A stretch of DNA of 64,000 bases, taken from assembly GCA_034509755.1 (NCBI GenBank), contig CM067541.1, positions 59,717,556 to 59,781,555 on the forward strand, read 5' to 3'. This document shows positions 1 through 12,715 of the stretch, piece by piece. The notes beneath the pieces were generated by a model. That model was not told the DNA's origin. It saw nothing but the letters and a program-made list of their open reading frames with translations, and ran no database searches. The stretch is from Anisodus tanguticus (lineage: Eukaryota > Streptophyta > Magnoliopsida > Solanales > Solanaceae). The position numbers and the translations under genes are program-made. Position 1 is the first letter of the stretch; the number at the start of each line of letters is the position of its first letter.

Positions 1-141
1 CCTTAAAATCCATGATTATCAGCATACTGTTCCTCCTCTGTGCTTTGATAAAGTTATGATCTTCTTCAAGAATCTCATTCCTTATTTGTTCTTTTTACTT
101 TATGTTTGATATTGGTATTGCTTACACAACACCTCCTTTAG

Positions 142-3100
142 GTTTACAGATCAGATGATGCTGAAAATATTGGTTATGTAATCCCTACTACAGTTGTGTC
201 TCATTTTCTGGAAGACTATGAGAGGAATGGGAAGTATTGTGGTGAGTCCATCACCTTTTGTGAAACTATCTGCTCATTCAGGTCACGTAAATGGCTAGGG
301 CTTCGCAAACAGTCTGTTTCGTTTTCAATTACACAGTTCGTTAACCAAGAATATTTATTTTCTTGAATTAGATTATGCAACTGACTGATCTCTGAGATTA
401 GCTTGATTTCTCTCTGGTATATGATTATGATATACTACTTCTAACTATATCATATTTTCAGGTTTTCCCTGCCTTGGGGTGTTGTTGCAAAAATTGGAGA
501 ATCCAGCACTACGTGCCTGCTTAAAAGTGCCATCTAACGAGGTCTGTTTATGTACCTCTACAGAATGGAAGTCTGTCTACTCTTCAGAGTGATAGTATTT
601 CTCTGTATAGTTCCCCTATCCGCCCCTGTTTGTGTGTGTAATTGGTGAATTCATTGATCAGCAAAAATTGGGGCGGCTGATGACAAATAACGGTGTTGCT
701 TATCCTAAGATTCTTCACATGGGCTGGGTGCACATTATCCTATTGAGAGATGTACTCTAGGCTTATCCCAGCCCACACTGAACAGCTGGACTCCTAATTC
801 ATGAATCCTTTTCAGGCTGAAATCCTAATTCATGAGCTTAAAAAAGCTGGGTATTTTCTTGCTGGAGCTCTGCCATCTAATAAAATGCTATACTTTGAAT
901 TTAGGCCAAAGCCAACTCAATTCTGGTTTGGTCTCAACTGAACCCCAGAAGAAACAAATTCGCAAAATCCATTCATTGAGGTATATACCTAGTCTTTGAC
1001 CTTCAGAAAGAAGCTTGGGTGAAATTCTTTCATGGCGAGACTTTACAAAGTCTTAAGTTATACATTCAAATATGGAGCAAAAGGCTTTGTATTTGACAAT
1101 TTAACTAATCACCCTTCCAAACATCTTGCTGACTGGTAGTCCTTTTCCATTCTTTCTTAAACTGTATTTTCCTGATGAGACCTAGATTACTTTGATTCTA
1201 GTGAATTTTACTGAACAGTGATGAACCAAGTACAAATCAGAGGGTTATATGAAGATTAAAATTGGACCTCTAGAATTGGGTAAGAGGCAGATCTTGGTGA
1301 AGTTGTGGTGAATAATGATGAAGAACGAATGATGGACAAAACTGAATCTTTTGGTTTTGGTGATATGTTCAAGAGAAAAGTGGCATTAAGTAAAATAATT
1401 TCTATTTGGTTATGCATACCTACTTACCAGTAAGAATATACAGAAACACATTAGAAGAAGCAATCTAAAGAAAATATGGTAAGCATTCTTAGGCTTAAGC
1501 GTGTCAAAATTGAATTTATTATGGATTGAGCTGAACAAAGGTAACTCTTCTTGATAATGAATCACCAGTGCTTAACTTTTTCTTGAATTAGCTGATTTAT
1601 TATTTCAAGAGGAAGGCATCCTGAATGAAGCAGTTTTTGCGATATTTCGGCATTCTGGTTTTCTAGTGGTGTCAACTCCTTTAAATTAGATGTCATGGAC
1701 TTGATTAAAAAAAAAAGATTATTAGATATCATGGAGTTAAGTTATACCACCAGTCAACCAAGTGTATCTATCAGTTTAGCTTTTTCTTAATACTACTTTT
1801 CTGCTCCTAATTCATTCAGCTGAATCCACCTTGGCAGTAATGTGTTTTGAGACATGGATGTGTAGAAGTTACTCAATAGTTTGTGCGGAAAATCTACTAC
1901 TTGTATATGGCTTCCAGATGTCCTCTTTTAATACATCTGATTTTTGGTCTTATAGGGCGTACTTGTACGGAAAGTTGAGCCCACTTCTGATGTCAGTAAT
2001 GTCTTGAAAGAGGTACTTATATTCTTTATTTCAGTAGGTTATTTCTGACTTATTGTACACATGGATTTCTTTGCACCATTGTCAGCAGTTGATGTTCTGA
2101 TATATGACAGTTAATCTAGTCCAGAGATCCTCAGCTTGATCGCATTTTGTTTCACTTATCAAAGTTTTTTCGAAATATGTAACCCTTAAACTGCAACCTT
2201 AGATGGAAGGACCAAAGGAAAAAGAATTGATTTGACTGGAAACAGTGATTAGCTGAGAAGCTTAAAATAAAAGGTCTTTTTTATTATCAGAAGCTCCCTG
2301 GAGGTCATGGCTTCCAGGCATCTACTTTATTCAGTGTGCTTCACTTCTTTTCCATCCATTTGTGTGAAGTAACTTGATTTAGTCGAAGGGAAGCCTTGAA
2401 GTAACTGGTAAAGTTGTTGCCATGTGACCGGGAGGTCACGGGTTCAAGCCGTGGAAACAACCTCTTGTAGAAATACAAGGTAAGGCTGCGTACAATAGAT
2501 CCTTGTGGTCCGGCCTTCCCGGGCCCTGCGCATAGCGGGAGCGTAGTGCACCGGGCTGCCCTTTTTTTTAAAACTTGATTTAGTCATTTTATTCTGTTGT
2601 TTTTGGAACATAGTGTGTTTGCTTATATAGTGATGTTGACTTCCTCCTTCCCTTATAGGAGGTAACTCTTTTTGAAATCAATATCCACTAAGGATGTGTT
2701 CCAATAAAGCATAATGAATTGGAAGATTTCATATGGCCGAACCCAACTAGATTGGGATTTAGGTGTAATATTGAATATGGACTAGGGACTCAAGTCATAG
2801 CTTGTACATTCTTTTCATTAATTTCTTTTTTTGAGAAAGGTATGCTACCATTGCGCCACGGATCCGATATTCGTTTCTTCTAATTTCTTATTTTACAACA
2901 TTGATTAATATGCACCATTGATGTGGTGGTGGAACTCAATTAATCTCAAAACATGAAGCTTTAAGTTATGAGAATGAGTGAGGTGTCATGGATATTCAAT
3001 CGGTATTTAGTATTCTTGTTGCCATAACATAAAGGTATTGTCCTAGAACTAGGTAATCTTTGACCATGTTTAGTTAGTCCAACCTATTTCTGCATTAGTA

Positions 3101-5648
3101 CACCTGTCTATTTGATTTATTTGATTTTTCCCATTTTTATGGTGTTAAGTTACTAGGAAATTTTAGTTGGATTTAAGTGTTTCATAGGCATGTTATTTTT
3201 GCAATGTCACTAAGTCAAATAATGCTTGGTACATTTTTCAGGGCGACGTGATTGTTAGCTTTGATGGTGTTCATGTTGGGTGTGAAGGAACAGTGCCGTT
3301 TCGATCAAGCGAACGCATAGCTTTTCGCTATCTCATTAGTCAAAAGTAAAGTTCGTTCCTTGAAAAGAAGTTAAATTTGCATTTGAAGGCATTAGTATGT
3401 TTGACAAATGTTTTTTATTTATTACATACTACGTTTGACAAACATTTGCAGATAGTTTTATCATGCTTTTTTGTAGTATTTTGCCATAGCTTGTTTGCAC
3501 GGATTTGAGTTACCTGTCCTTGTGCCGAGGGTCTACCGGAAACAACCTCTCTACCTCCTAAGATAGGGGTAAGGTCTGCATACACTCTACCCTCCCCAGA
3601 CCACTTTGTGGGATTTCACTGGGTATGTTGTTTTATACTACGTTTGACAAACATTATGCACTTGACATTCAGTTTGAATGCCAAACTCTGAAACTGTTGG
3701 TTCATGTAATAATTACTGATTTTCAAGACAACACTTCCCCCTTTGTCTTCCCACATAAGTTTCTGCTTCAATTAAATTTGCCAAAGCTAGCAGGGAATGC
3801 TTATCATTTTGTATACTGTGAGGGTTGAATAGTCTTTTTTGTTTTTTCTCCCAGTCGAATGTATCAGTTAATGCTAATATTTCACTGAATCCTTGATGTC
3901 AAACTCCAAACTCTCCCCATCTTCCATGTTGATGTTGGTCCTGCATGTTGATTTAGTAAGTCCTGCACTTGCTACTTATAGTTTACAAAATTGCTGATTC
4001 CTTTCCAGATTCACTGGTGATTCAGTTGAGCTCGGTATTATAAGAGCGGGAGAATTCATGAAAGTTCAAGCAGTTCTGAAGCCGCGTGTGCATTTGGTAT
4101 AAAATAAATGTTACCTGACCTTGTCTTTTTGTTGACACCATCACTTGAATCTCAGTTTGATTGATATTGATCTGTTTGCTTTCATCTGAAGGTTCCTTAT
4201 CACATCGAAGGTGGTCAGCCTTCATACCTAATAGTTGCAGGTTTGGTGTTTACACCACTATCCGATCCACTAATAGAGTAAGTTGCCAGAATTCCTCATA
4301 TTGTTATATGGTGCTAGCTATTTGCTAGATTTCAAGTACATATTAGTATAAGAGTTCTCTCTCTGATAACAAAACGTTCATATTTTATTTGGCAGGGAAG
4401 AAGAAGATAGCATTGGGGTGAGTCTTGACAAAATGATGATTGGTCACAATGATTAGAACTATTTTTTGTTTTGTTTTGTTTTATAAGTCCATGATTAGAA
4501 ATACTTTTTTTCTTTTAATTTTATTAGCTAAAACTATTGACCAAGGCTCGATACTCTTCGGCCAAGTTCGAAGGGCAGCAGATTGTTGTACTATCCCAGG
4601 TATGTATGGAATAAGTTTTGGCCTTTGTAAATTGATTCCCGGATATAGTGACTAAAAGATCTATCCTTTCACTTGTTCATTACTGGAGATGAAAGTAGGA
4701 CCTACCCGTCCCTTAGCCATGTTGGAGGAAAAAGGGGTCACAACCTAAGGGTGATGATAGTGGTGGCAGAATGGTTAAATGGTTTTTAGCCTGCCCATTT
4801 ATCACCCTTGAGGTTCTAGTCTACCTTATCACTTGCTTACCCATTTTTCATCATGGTTAAATGGTTTTTAGCCTTCCCATTTATCACCCTTGAGGTTCTA
4901 GTCTACCTTATCACTTGCTTACCCATTTTTCATCTCTGAATGATGCGGAGGAGTTGATTTACTGTAAAATAATTCTATTTTCAATGGTTTATTTTGCTTG
5001 TAGGTCTTGGCGAATGAAGTAAATATTGGGTATGAGGATATGAGCAATGAGCAGGCAAGTTACTTATGTGCACTTTGATGTTATAATCCTAGCAGTTGAA
5101 TTATAAGCTACAATTGGTGTGAACATCAAATTTCCAATTTAGTCACATATGCTTCTGCAATGAAGTGGATTCATATGCCAACCCAACTAGCTTGGGAATG
5201 AGATGTAGTCGGTGTTCTTGTTTGCTTCTTCAATGAAGTCTCAATTTTTAATTTACTGGCAGGTCTTGAAGTTGAATGGCACCCGGATTAAAAACATTCA
5301 CCATTTGGCTCATCTAGTGGATTGTAAGTGGTAATATATATATATAGTCGAGTTCTTTTTCTCTCCAACCAAGCAATTACAGATTTGTCTGTCTGTGCAG
5401 CATCCAAGGGAAAATATTTAGTGTTCGAATTTGAAGACAATATTTTGGTCGCTCTGCCAAGGGAGGAAGCCCTGTCTGCCTCAGCTAGTATTCTCAAAGA
5501 CTATGGCATTCCAGCTGAAAGATCATCAGATCTTCTGGGACCATATGTTGATCCCATAGAACAAAATGAAGCAACCAATCAACATAAGTTTGATGATAGT
5601 CCAGTTTCTAATTCGGAATTTGGCTACGAAGGGCTTCTTTCGGCTTGA
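142..5648 (+). CDS. DEG2: DEG2-type chloroplast serine protease, 3' eleven exons
   Basis: Family role (known): Deg/HtrA ATP-independent serine protease on the stromal side of the thylakoid. Exons read from splice sites: 142-241, 462-541, 1956-2012, 3242-3345, 4009-4096, 4192-4277, 4396-4417, 4528-4599, 5004-5054, 5263-5323, 5401-5648. They join in frame to 322 residues and end at TGA 5646-5648. The piece starts at the end of the trypsin-like domain (VYRSDDAENIGYVIPTT), then PDZ1 (GDVIVSFDGVHVGCEGTVPF), a linker with a run of acidic residues, and a second PDZ-like region (QVLANEVNIGYEDM). The C-terminal wording is that of plant DEG2. The catalytic triad lies upstream of the window. Oddities: exon 4396-4417 is only 22 nt, and the intron after 5054 begins with GC instead of GT. 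Introns hold a TS SINE, an Au SINE and a tRNA fragment. Confidence 0.93.
2385..2571 (+). mobile_element. TS SINE (tRNA-derived) in a DEG2 intron
   Basis: The body shows the tobacco TS SINE features: AGTAACTGGTAAAGTTG near the 5' end, a Pol III B-box-like stretch (GGTTCAAGCC), TAAGGCTGCGTACAATAGA, CGCATAGCGGGAGC and GTGCACCGGGCTGCC, then a T-rich tail. It is flanked by a perfect 14-bp target duplication, AACTTGATTTAGTC, at 2371-2384 and 2572-2585. Sense orientation relative to DEG2. Confidence 0.93.
2844..2865 (-). pseudogene. tRNA-Trp 5' fragment
   Basis: On the minus strand the 22 bases begin GGATCCGTGGCGCAATGGTA, which is the acceptor 5' strand and D-arm of plant nuclear tRNA-Trp(CCA) as I recall it. 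The match stops at the end of the D-arm; no anticodon arm or T-arm follows. A fragment, not a gene. Confidence 0.55.
3447..3635 (+). mobile_element. Au-type SINE with 20-bp target duplication
   Basis: The 3' half carries the Au SINE signature: GAGGGTCTACCGGAAACA, GGGGTAAGGTCTGC, ACACTCTACCCTCCCCAGAC, GGGATTTCACTGGGTATGTT. It is bounded by a 20-bp direct repeat, TACTACGTTTGACAAACATT, at 3427-3446 and 3636-3655. Sits in DEG2 intron 3346-4008, sense orientation. Confidence 0.85.
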
Positions 5649-7354
5649 TCACATAACATATGAAGCGTGATCTTGATTCTCACTTAAAGCCAGCCATTTT
5701 TTCAACGTTTTTCATGCCTAAGATGGTTATTCTGGCAGCAAAAGATCTATTGTCACATTTATAAATTTGACAGGGGGGAAGAACTCAGATAACCAGGCAA
5801 AATCTGCATGGTGACTCTAGGCATCAGTGCTTAACTTGGCTGCCTCAGTTTGTAACACGATTGGTCAGCGAAGTGGATAACATTTATGTAGCAATAATAC
5901 AATTGATGGATGCAAAAAAAAGGGTCCAGTTGAAATGAATGTGTTGGTGGCTACTGCCTTTAGGTGAAATGGAAGTGCATGGCCCTGCACATTAAGTATG
6001 CAGCATCTCTGAGGTTTATTTTTACAGGCGTAGGATGTAATTTTCAATTTTTAGGAAATTTTGAGAGTTGATGTGATTTGAAGGTTTTGTAATCATTCAC
6101 ATAATTCAGTATTGGCAACAATTTAAAGGATCTTTCATTTCTATTTTCTTTTCTTTCAGTTATCCCTAGCCTCTCCCCCACAAAACAGCAATTCTTTGGC
6201 GTTAAACATACTAAAGGTCAGGAGCATTTGCATCAGTAACAAGTTTCATTATGAACATAATGTCTCTATAGTTTTTATTTTATTAAAGTAAAATAGAAGA
6301 GTAGATTAGATGATGTATTAATTCATTTTTCCTAATCCTATGTGGGTCATATCACATTCCTATCAGCCCAAGATGTCATGGACTGTTCTGGCAGTACACT
6401 GTAGAATGGACCTACCATACATAAGATTCCAAATTCCTAAACGTGCTAACTTGTAGACATCAAAACACACATAGATATATCAAGCTTTGTAGACTAGTGG
6501 TTGAAAAAGGAGGAGATCTGGAAGTGAAGTGTCCTCGCTTTAAGAAAAAATCCATTATCTGGGAGAGGCTGAGCATAATTTGTTGGGTAAATTTGATAAT
6601 ATTCGGTTTATAAATTCTACAAGCATAGGCTAGCATAAACAAAATCAAGTTGGTACATATGCAATAATCGTGTTTACTGTTAGCAACAACCTGCAGAAAA
6701 AATTCTTCTCTATTTAAATATTACTTTACCTTGTTAGTGATTCTTTTAGTAAATATAACTCTGTGAGACCAGTATGGCAGTACACAATAAAGCCCATTAT
6801 AATGAGGTATTCCTCTTTTTCATTGCATTTAATTCAAGTGTAGAGAAATGGGGAAGGTGACAGCTTTAAGTAAAAGGATTCAAATCCTATCAAGTGCTAT
6901 GATTATATATTAGAATCAAGAACAGGTTTCATTTCAAACAGCAAAGCCCCTAAAAAGTGGTAGTCCTAACTAATCAACTATCAAGGATGGGAAAAAAGTC
7001 GTCCAAATAGATGGAGAAGGTGGAGTTGCCAGACGCAATTTTGAAAATGGTTTGTCAGAAACATGCAAATGGCAGCAAAAAATGCTACTGAAGAAAAGGA
7101 CAAATAAGCTCCTATTCATCCTCATGTGATTTCACAAACAATTACCATTCCCTAATCTTGTCCCATTGCCAATACATTCCAATCTGTCTTGTTAATACCA
7201 TTCCCTTAATACAAGATAATACCTTTACTATTTCTTGATAATCTACCCTTCAATCTTAATACCAACAATCTGTCATTCCTTCCACCAAAGATAATACCTT
7301 TACTATTTCTTTGCCAAGAATTGGCTAAAGGGTGTCCATTCATTTCATCCATTA
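5649..7354. other. DEG2 3' flank and intergenic DNA
   Basis: Probable DEG2 3' UTR for the first few hundred bases, then AT-rich sequence. The short open frames here have no recognisable domain and conflicting directions. I see no gene or clear repeat. Confidence 0.6.
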
Positions 7355-7727
7355 ATGGCTTCCACTTCCAAAAATCCATTCTTGATTCTACTCATGATTT
7401 TCTTGATTTGCCTATCTTTTTCTTCTTCTCTAGCTAACATGCCAGCTTCAACTATTTCAGCTGCACCAGCATTACTTCCAAATCCACCATTATCTTCATC
7501 TCCACTTTCTCCAGATATAACTCCTCTATTTCCTTCACCTGGTGGCTCAGAACTTGCTCGTAGTGATTCTTCACTACCCACTATACCTTCAAGTTAAGCC
7601 CACCAAATTCAGATGCTCTGGTTGCTCCTGGACCTTTAGTGCCATTTCAGCTTTCTGGTTCATTGCCTATCTACTCTGCAATTCCTCTAGCTTCATTTTT
7701 AGTGCAATTCTGGTCTTTGGTGTGTAA
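7355..7727 (+). CDS. Classical arabinogalactan protein (AGP25/26/27-like), two frame breaks
   Basis: Family role (known): a GPI-anchored cell-wall proteoglycan whose Pro-rich core carries arabinogalactan. The reading begins MASTSKNPFLILLMIFLICL, a clear signal peptide to about residue 27, followed by the AGP26-like core (STISAAPALLPN, SSSPLSPDITPLFPSP, PTIPSS). It meets TAA at 7595-7597. The homologous continuation (SPPNSDALVAPGP, FQLSGSLP) is in the next frame, and a hydrophobic C-terminal tail ending FSAILVFGV (TAA 7725-7727), as expected for a GPI signal, is in the third frame. Each break is repaired by one extra T in a TT run (7594-7595 and 7692-7693). It is either a decayed copy or a consensus with lost homopolymer bases; see findings. 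The second break position is less certain than the first. Confidence 0.7.
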
Positions 7728-7901
7728 TGGCTGCTGCATTGAATTGTTGGTACAGAATGAATTCGGTATAATTTATTGGTTCACAAAATTTCACACTTCT
7801 TTTGTCTATCATGTATTACAGATATTATTCATGCTATTTTGCCTTTTCAGAGTATATAATCACTTAGTGAAATATTAGGTTTGTCTAAAAAGTTCAAGCT
7901 T

Positions 7902-8160
7902 TTTCAGAGTATTCCAACACGTTACTCAGGTGTATTACCATTCTTGTATCAAATAAGAAGGAAATGAAACAATGACTCTCTAATGAAGGGAGTCTTGGAG
8001 TAACTGGTAAAGTTGCTGCCATGTGACCAGTAGTTCATGAGTTCAAGCCGTGAAAATGACCTCTGATAGAAATGCAAGATAAGGCTGCGTACAACAGACC
8101 TTATGGTCCGGCCCTTCCCCGGATCCCGCGCATAGCGGGAGCTTAGTGCACCGGTCTCTT
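7902..8160 (+). mobile_element. TS SINE with an extra 5' segment, inside a 15-bp direct repeat
   Basis: The TS SINE body starts near 7988 (GAGTAACTGGTAAAGTTG) and ends with CGCATAGCGGGAGC and GTGCACCGG near 8153. Its 3' end abuts AAAAGTTCAAGCTTT (8161-8175). The only other copy of that 15-mer is at 7887-7901, about 86 bp before the SINE start, so the inserted unit appears to include 7902-7987 as well. Confidence 0.85.
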
Positions 8161-8385
8161 AAAAGTTCAAGCTTTGTCATTCTATGTATGAGGGGTTATA
8201 AATTCAGTTGTCAAAAGAATATCCAAAATGAAACTGACATACAGTATAATACTATATGACAATTTTCCTATACTAAAAAGAATATCAAGAAAATTTTGAG
8301 GTATAATACTATCCTAGCAAATGTAGTATAATCTTTGAGTATGTCATTCTAATATACTAGCTAAATTACTACTGCTTAGTTGCTT

Positions 8386-9520
8386 TTAGCATTTAGGAGA
8401 TCTGCTGAAGAGCCTCTTCAAAAATCCCTTCTTTGATGCTTTGAGGTCAATGAAATCTTCCCTTTTAGGAGAGGCCTTAGTAACACTCATCCTCAGCTTA
8501 CTATTTTCCTCCCTCAGCAAATCCAAAGCTACACAAAGCTGTCTGATTGCCTCTCTTTTCTCTTCATCTTTCTGCATTATAAGCTCTTGTTGAACTCTGC
8601 TCTCTTCCTTCAGTCGCTCAATCTCTTCAATCAACTTTAGTACTTTGTCAGTTTTAAGGCTAGGGCCACTTGATGCATCCACTATCTCATTCTCTACTTG
8701 GGTTTGCAATTCTTCTTCGTCGTTATCAGGATCCTCGATCTCTGATAGATCAGAAGACTCAGACTCAGGGTCAAAGGATTCTGAATAGATGTGGTAGGAT
8801 TTCTCCATAGAGTTCATGATCAACTTCTCCTCTGAATATTTTGTCAAAGGCGACTGCCATGATGCCAAAATGCGCATCCTGGACTCACATTTGATTTGAT
8901 CATATCCCTCAGCTAACAACCGATGAGCACGATAAATTTCTTCCACCATGTTGACTAGCGCTGGTCGTTTCTTGAAATACATCTCTGCCTTTTGGGCAAA
9001 GGTGTCTGCATCTTCCTCAATTATCCTGAGCATTGATTCTGTCTTCGCATCTAGTTCTGCAATAACATTGTACAGTTTATAATAGGTGAGTGCAGAAATC
9101 CAGAAACTAACATACTTGAGAAGAATGTTTTGGCATAATACTATTCTAGAAAAGGTAAAGTAGAGCCTAAAAGCGACAAGGTTAGGGGAAAAGGACTATA
9201 AATAGGTCCACCTTATAATTAGGCAATCAGTTGTTCATCACAAATTTAATTGGACTACAATTATGATGGTGCTTTAGTTAATCAAAATCAATACTTTGCT
9301 CTTACTAGTTGACAATAAAAAACAAAATGATCCTATTTTTCATAGTTAACGAATCATCAAAAAAGCACGCAGAACATTTGTGTTATAGTTTGTAAATAGA
9401 TAAGAGTTGTTTCTCACCAGCTATAGTTGATTGAAGCCATGGCGAGCAATTTTGGGTGCTATTTTTGTCACTGTTAGACCACCACCGGTATGACGATAGC
9501 TTATCCCTTGACACTCCCAT
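8386..9520 (-). CDS. NETWORKED 3-type (NAB domain) actin-binding protein
   Basis: Family role (known): NET proteins bind actin filaments through an N-terminal NAB (KIP1-like) domain and link them to membranes. Two exons on the minus strand, 9520-9418 and 9056-8386, join in frame to 257 residues. Exon 1 encodes MGVSRDKLSSYRWWSNSDK and SPWLQSTI, the start of the NAB domain. Exon 2 continues AELDAKTESMLRIIEEDADT, FAQKAEMYFKKRP and EEIYRAHRLLAEGYDQI. A Ser/Asp/Glu-rich linker follows (ESESSDLSEIEDPDNDEEE), then a coiled coil of roughly 60 residues (EEIERLKEESRVQQELIMQK onward) and a basic tail (KKGFLKRLFSRSPKC). Length and layout match the short NET3B/NET3C group better than the large NET1/NET2 proteins. 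The ATG is the only one ahead of the NAB domain. Exact NET3 paralogue not assigned. Confidence 0.9.
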
Positions 9521-10575
9521 TTTGACTAAAAATAAATAGACAATTAAGCTCAAATTTTAGCTGGATGATACCCGATAGAGATTTAATTTATTCAAAATCT
9601 CATAAATAATGTGTTCTACAATTCTACTCTTTGCTTGAAAATAGCTAGTCCTATTTATAATAGTAGAAAGAAAAATCTATTCCTACATAAATTTGGCTAC
9701 AAATCCTATTTAGATATGAATTAAATTTCAAATATCTAACTTGTAAGCAGCAAGGCTTCTGATTCATAAAACTTACCTTAAGATTAATAATCTATCACAG
9801 ACAAATAAACTAAGTCCAGAGTCTAGATTTTTTTATTGTATAGTGAAAGAAGCTATGTGATGCTGATTTTTATACCGCTCCAGTTCAGGAAAAGTGGACT
9901 TTTAGGTGTTTTCCATATATTATCCCGAATTTAAAAAAGAAAGAAAAATATATGACTTTTTTTACATATTTTTTAAAGGTAGATAGCGCTAGAAGATATT
10001 CATTCTTCATTTACTTTCATACGATGTGTTTCACTAGCATGAATTTGATGGAGTAAATTACACTTCCTTCTCCATTTGAGTAAAATTTAATCGATAACAA
10101 GCGTTTACGTCCGATTAATGAATGTAAGACATATAAAAATTTATCACTTATTATGATTAAGGGATATGTGTTCTTACCTTATTTTGTAGTTAACCAAGGT
10201 TAAAAAAGTTAATTGACTTTGAACAACCGGTTCAAAAGTTTAATTAAAAATGTAAAGAAAAATTGAAAATTCTGATTTTAAATTAAAGATGGATATAATT
10301 TATAAAAATATCCTTAAATTTTATAATTTAGAATATACCATATGAGATGTTGGATAAATATAAAAAGTTATATTCTTTTTGGAAAAAAAAACTAAAATAA
10401 AAAAAAGTTGCGTAAATTAAAAATAAAAGAGTAGGAATAAAGGATTGTGCCATAAAAAATCATTTTTTTCTATTCAAATTATAAATTCGACCATTTTCTC
10501 GAAATAAAATAGAGCATTTGTGGAGCATTTATTTAAGTTGTATACTAGTGAAAAATTCCCAATTACTAATAGATA
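9521..10575. other. Upstream region of the NET3 gene; AT-rich intergenic DNA
   Basis: Contains the promoter side of the minus-strand NET3 gene. No open frame with recognisable domains and no repeat I can name. Confidence 0.6.
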
Positions 10576-10630
10576 CTTCCTCCGTTTCAAAATGATTGTC
10601 TGATTTTAATTTGACACGTAGTTTTAAAAA

Positions 10631-12715
10631 TGTCACACCCCAACCTGAGGATGTGGCCGACACCCGGCGCCTAAATTGCTCGAGCGTACCACCTGTTATA
10701 TATAACGTGACCTGAGCATACAATGACTTGGGCCGTCAAGACCTCCGAATGACCAACACAAATGAAACTGAGCATGACAATATGATACAATGGCAGCAAG
10801 ACCAACATGCATTTACAACAAGGCCGACAAGGCCGCAACAAGACAACTATACATATAAACCCAATCTACAAGCTTCTAAGGAAAACATAGTTATAATACA
10901 ATTATAGCCAGGACAGGGACTCGACCTACCCATAACATGTATTTGTACCAAAACTCAACTCATAACTCTGCTCAGTAGCTTCGGATGAAGTGAAGCTTAC
11001 CACTCGATCAACAGAACTCAACAAGCTCCTATTGGGGAGGTCTATCTGCACCTCTACCTGAATCTGCAGCAGTGCCCCTAGAAAAAGGGATGTCAGTACG
11101 AATGAAATGTACTGATATGTAAAGCATGAAAAGCAGTATGAAAGCATAAGCTGTAAAGTAGGGCATAAAAAGATAACCTGATACTCTAAGAATTTGTGTG
11201 CCACTTAGAGCGAACAATGAAACTCAGAAACTATCTTAAAAACTTTTGTATATAACTTTTATTATATAATATGCCCTCAACTTGTAGCCTGAGGTGTGAA
11301 AAATGATACTTCCCTCAGGTAATGCTCTGAGGTGTATGGATGGATGCACATATAAGTGTCTGCCCTCCGGTTATATCATGGGGTGTGTATAATGTAAATG
11401 TACAACCGCCCCCGGCTATTTGCAATGGTGGTGTGAATAGTATATATATATATATATAATTGCCCACCGATATTAGTTTGGTGGTATGAATATATACTGT
11501 AATAGTAATGGTACTTGTGGCCTCTGTGGACCTCATAAACTCTTTGACTTTGCTTTGAAATGATTCTTGATCGATTTGACGACTCACTTTTTGGAACCCT
11601 CTTTTTTAGAGGTCTATGGACTTTAGAGATAATCAAGGTATATGAGATGCAATAACGAGACAAAAAGTACTTTCAACGAGGTATAAAAATGTGTGAATAG
11701 AACTTGTCTTTTGAAGTTAGCAATGACGTTTAGCCTTTAGCTTTGATTATGTCCTTTGCTTTGCTTTAAAATGGTAACTTGTCAATATAGGAGAATGTAC
11801 GAGACGGTGACGTGAGAAGCTCCATCTGGAATGAGTATGATCTCAATCAGGCAATCAACAATAAATATGGAACGCAATAATAGCAATGAAACTACTCCCG
11901 AAAAGGAATAAATGATAAACGAATAGAATAGTTCTTTTGACGTTTCTTTTTTAAAATAATAAAAATAGTTCGATTTTTGACTCGTATAGTACCTCAAACT
12001 ACAATCATACTTTCATTACGCTAAGGAAACGCTAGTATATCACTTATATAGAGCGGTAAGCTCATTTTATAATAAATCGGACAACATCTCCCATATTTCT
12101 TCTATTTTTCCCAAAGTTCAAACAACCAGAATCATATTAAATCCACCAAATTCCAGCCACAACACAACGTAGAAAATCACCAAATAGTCCATATAACAAC
12201 AACAATATCAAAATACGATTTCCCGCCCTTAATTTCATATTTTTCATCCCACAATTTAGCTATGACATAAACGATCTTCAATATATCTAATTTTTACCTT
12301 ATATACCAAGAACTACTCTTCTTCAATCTTACTTTCATTTTGAAGAAAGCCAAGAATCAACAACGTGACAAAAGAAAACAACGAGATGAAGCGGTGCGCA
12401 AAACCCGTATGTTGGTTCTTTAAAAAAATTATAGTGTGCTTCCTCAAAATTGAGCATCACGTTGCTGCTCGTTAGCGAGAATTGGCTGCTCATTGTTTGG
12501 TGTTACACATAAATATGATACAATGTTTGTTGCTGCAATTATGAGAAAGAACACAATTAATCTCAATTAATGCTCATCCTATTATTGTGGGGTCCATCCC
12601 AACTTATCTTCAAATGTATCCACCTAATATATATTGTGTTAGTTGCTGTCCATTCATCTCCAATACCACGTGGACAGCCCCTCCATTGTACACATATCAA
12701 AAATAATACTCTAAT
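10631..12715 (-). mobile_element. 2.1-kb non-coding repeat related to the 39.7-42.3 kb element
   Basis: Begins TGTCACACCCCAACCTGAGG inside the MITE. Reading the minus strand, the stretch CATACGGGTTTTGC followed by a CGCTTC-ATCTCGTTGTT block (about 12410-12370) recurs on the plus strand near 40455-40490, and weaker similarity extends on both sides. The interior has short degenerate repeats with CCCTC and GGTGT (about 11270-11480). No transposase, gag or pol could be read. It may be a solo LTR-like or non-autonomous element. The right limit is approximate. Confidence 0.6.
11440..11458. repeat. (TA)n microsatellite
   Basis: An uninterrupted run of about nine TA units inside the non-coding element. 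Confidence 0.9.

Noticed and set aside
3625..3828. 67-codon open frame in a DEG2 intron
   Set aside because: Begins in the SINE tail and runs through intron sequence.
7345..7581. Minus-strand 78-codon open frame opposite the AGP gene
   Set aside because: It is the complement of a Ser/Pro-rich coding region; the plus strand has the signal peptide and family wording.
9560..10560. Search for a gene between NET3 and the MITE
   Set aside because: Only AT-rich sequence with frequent stops on both strands.
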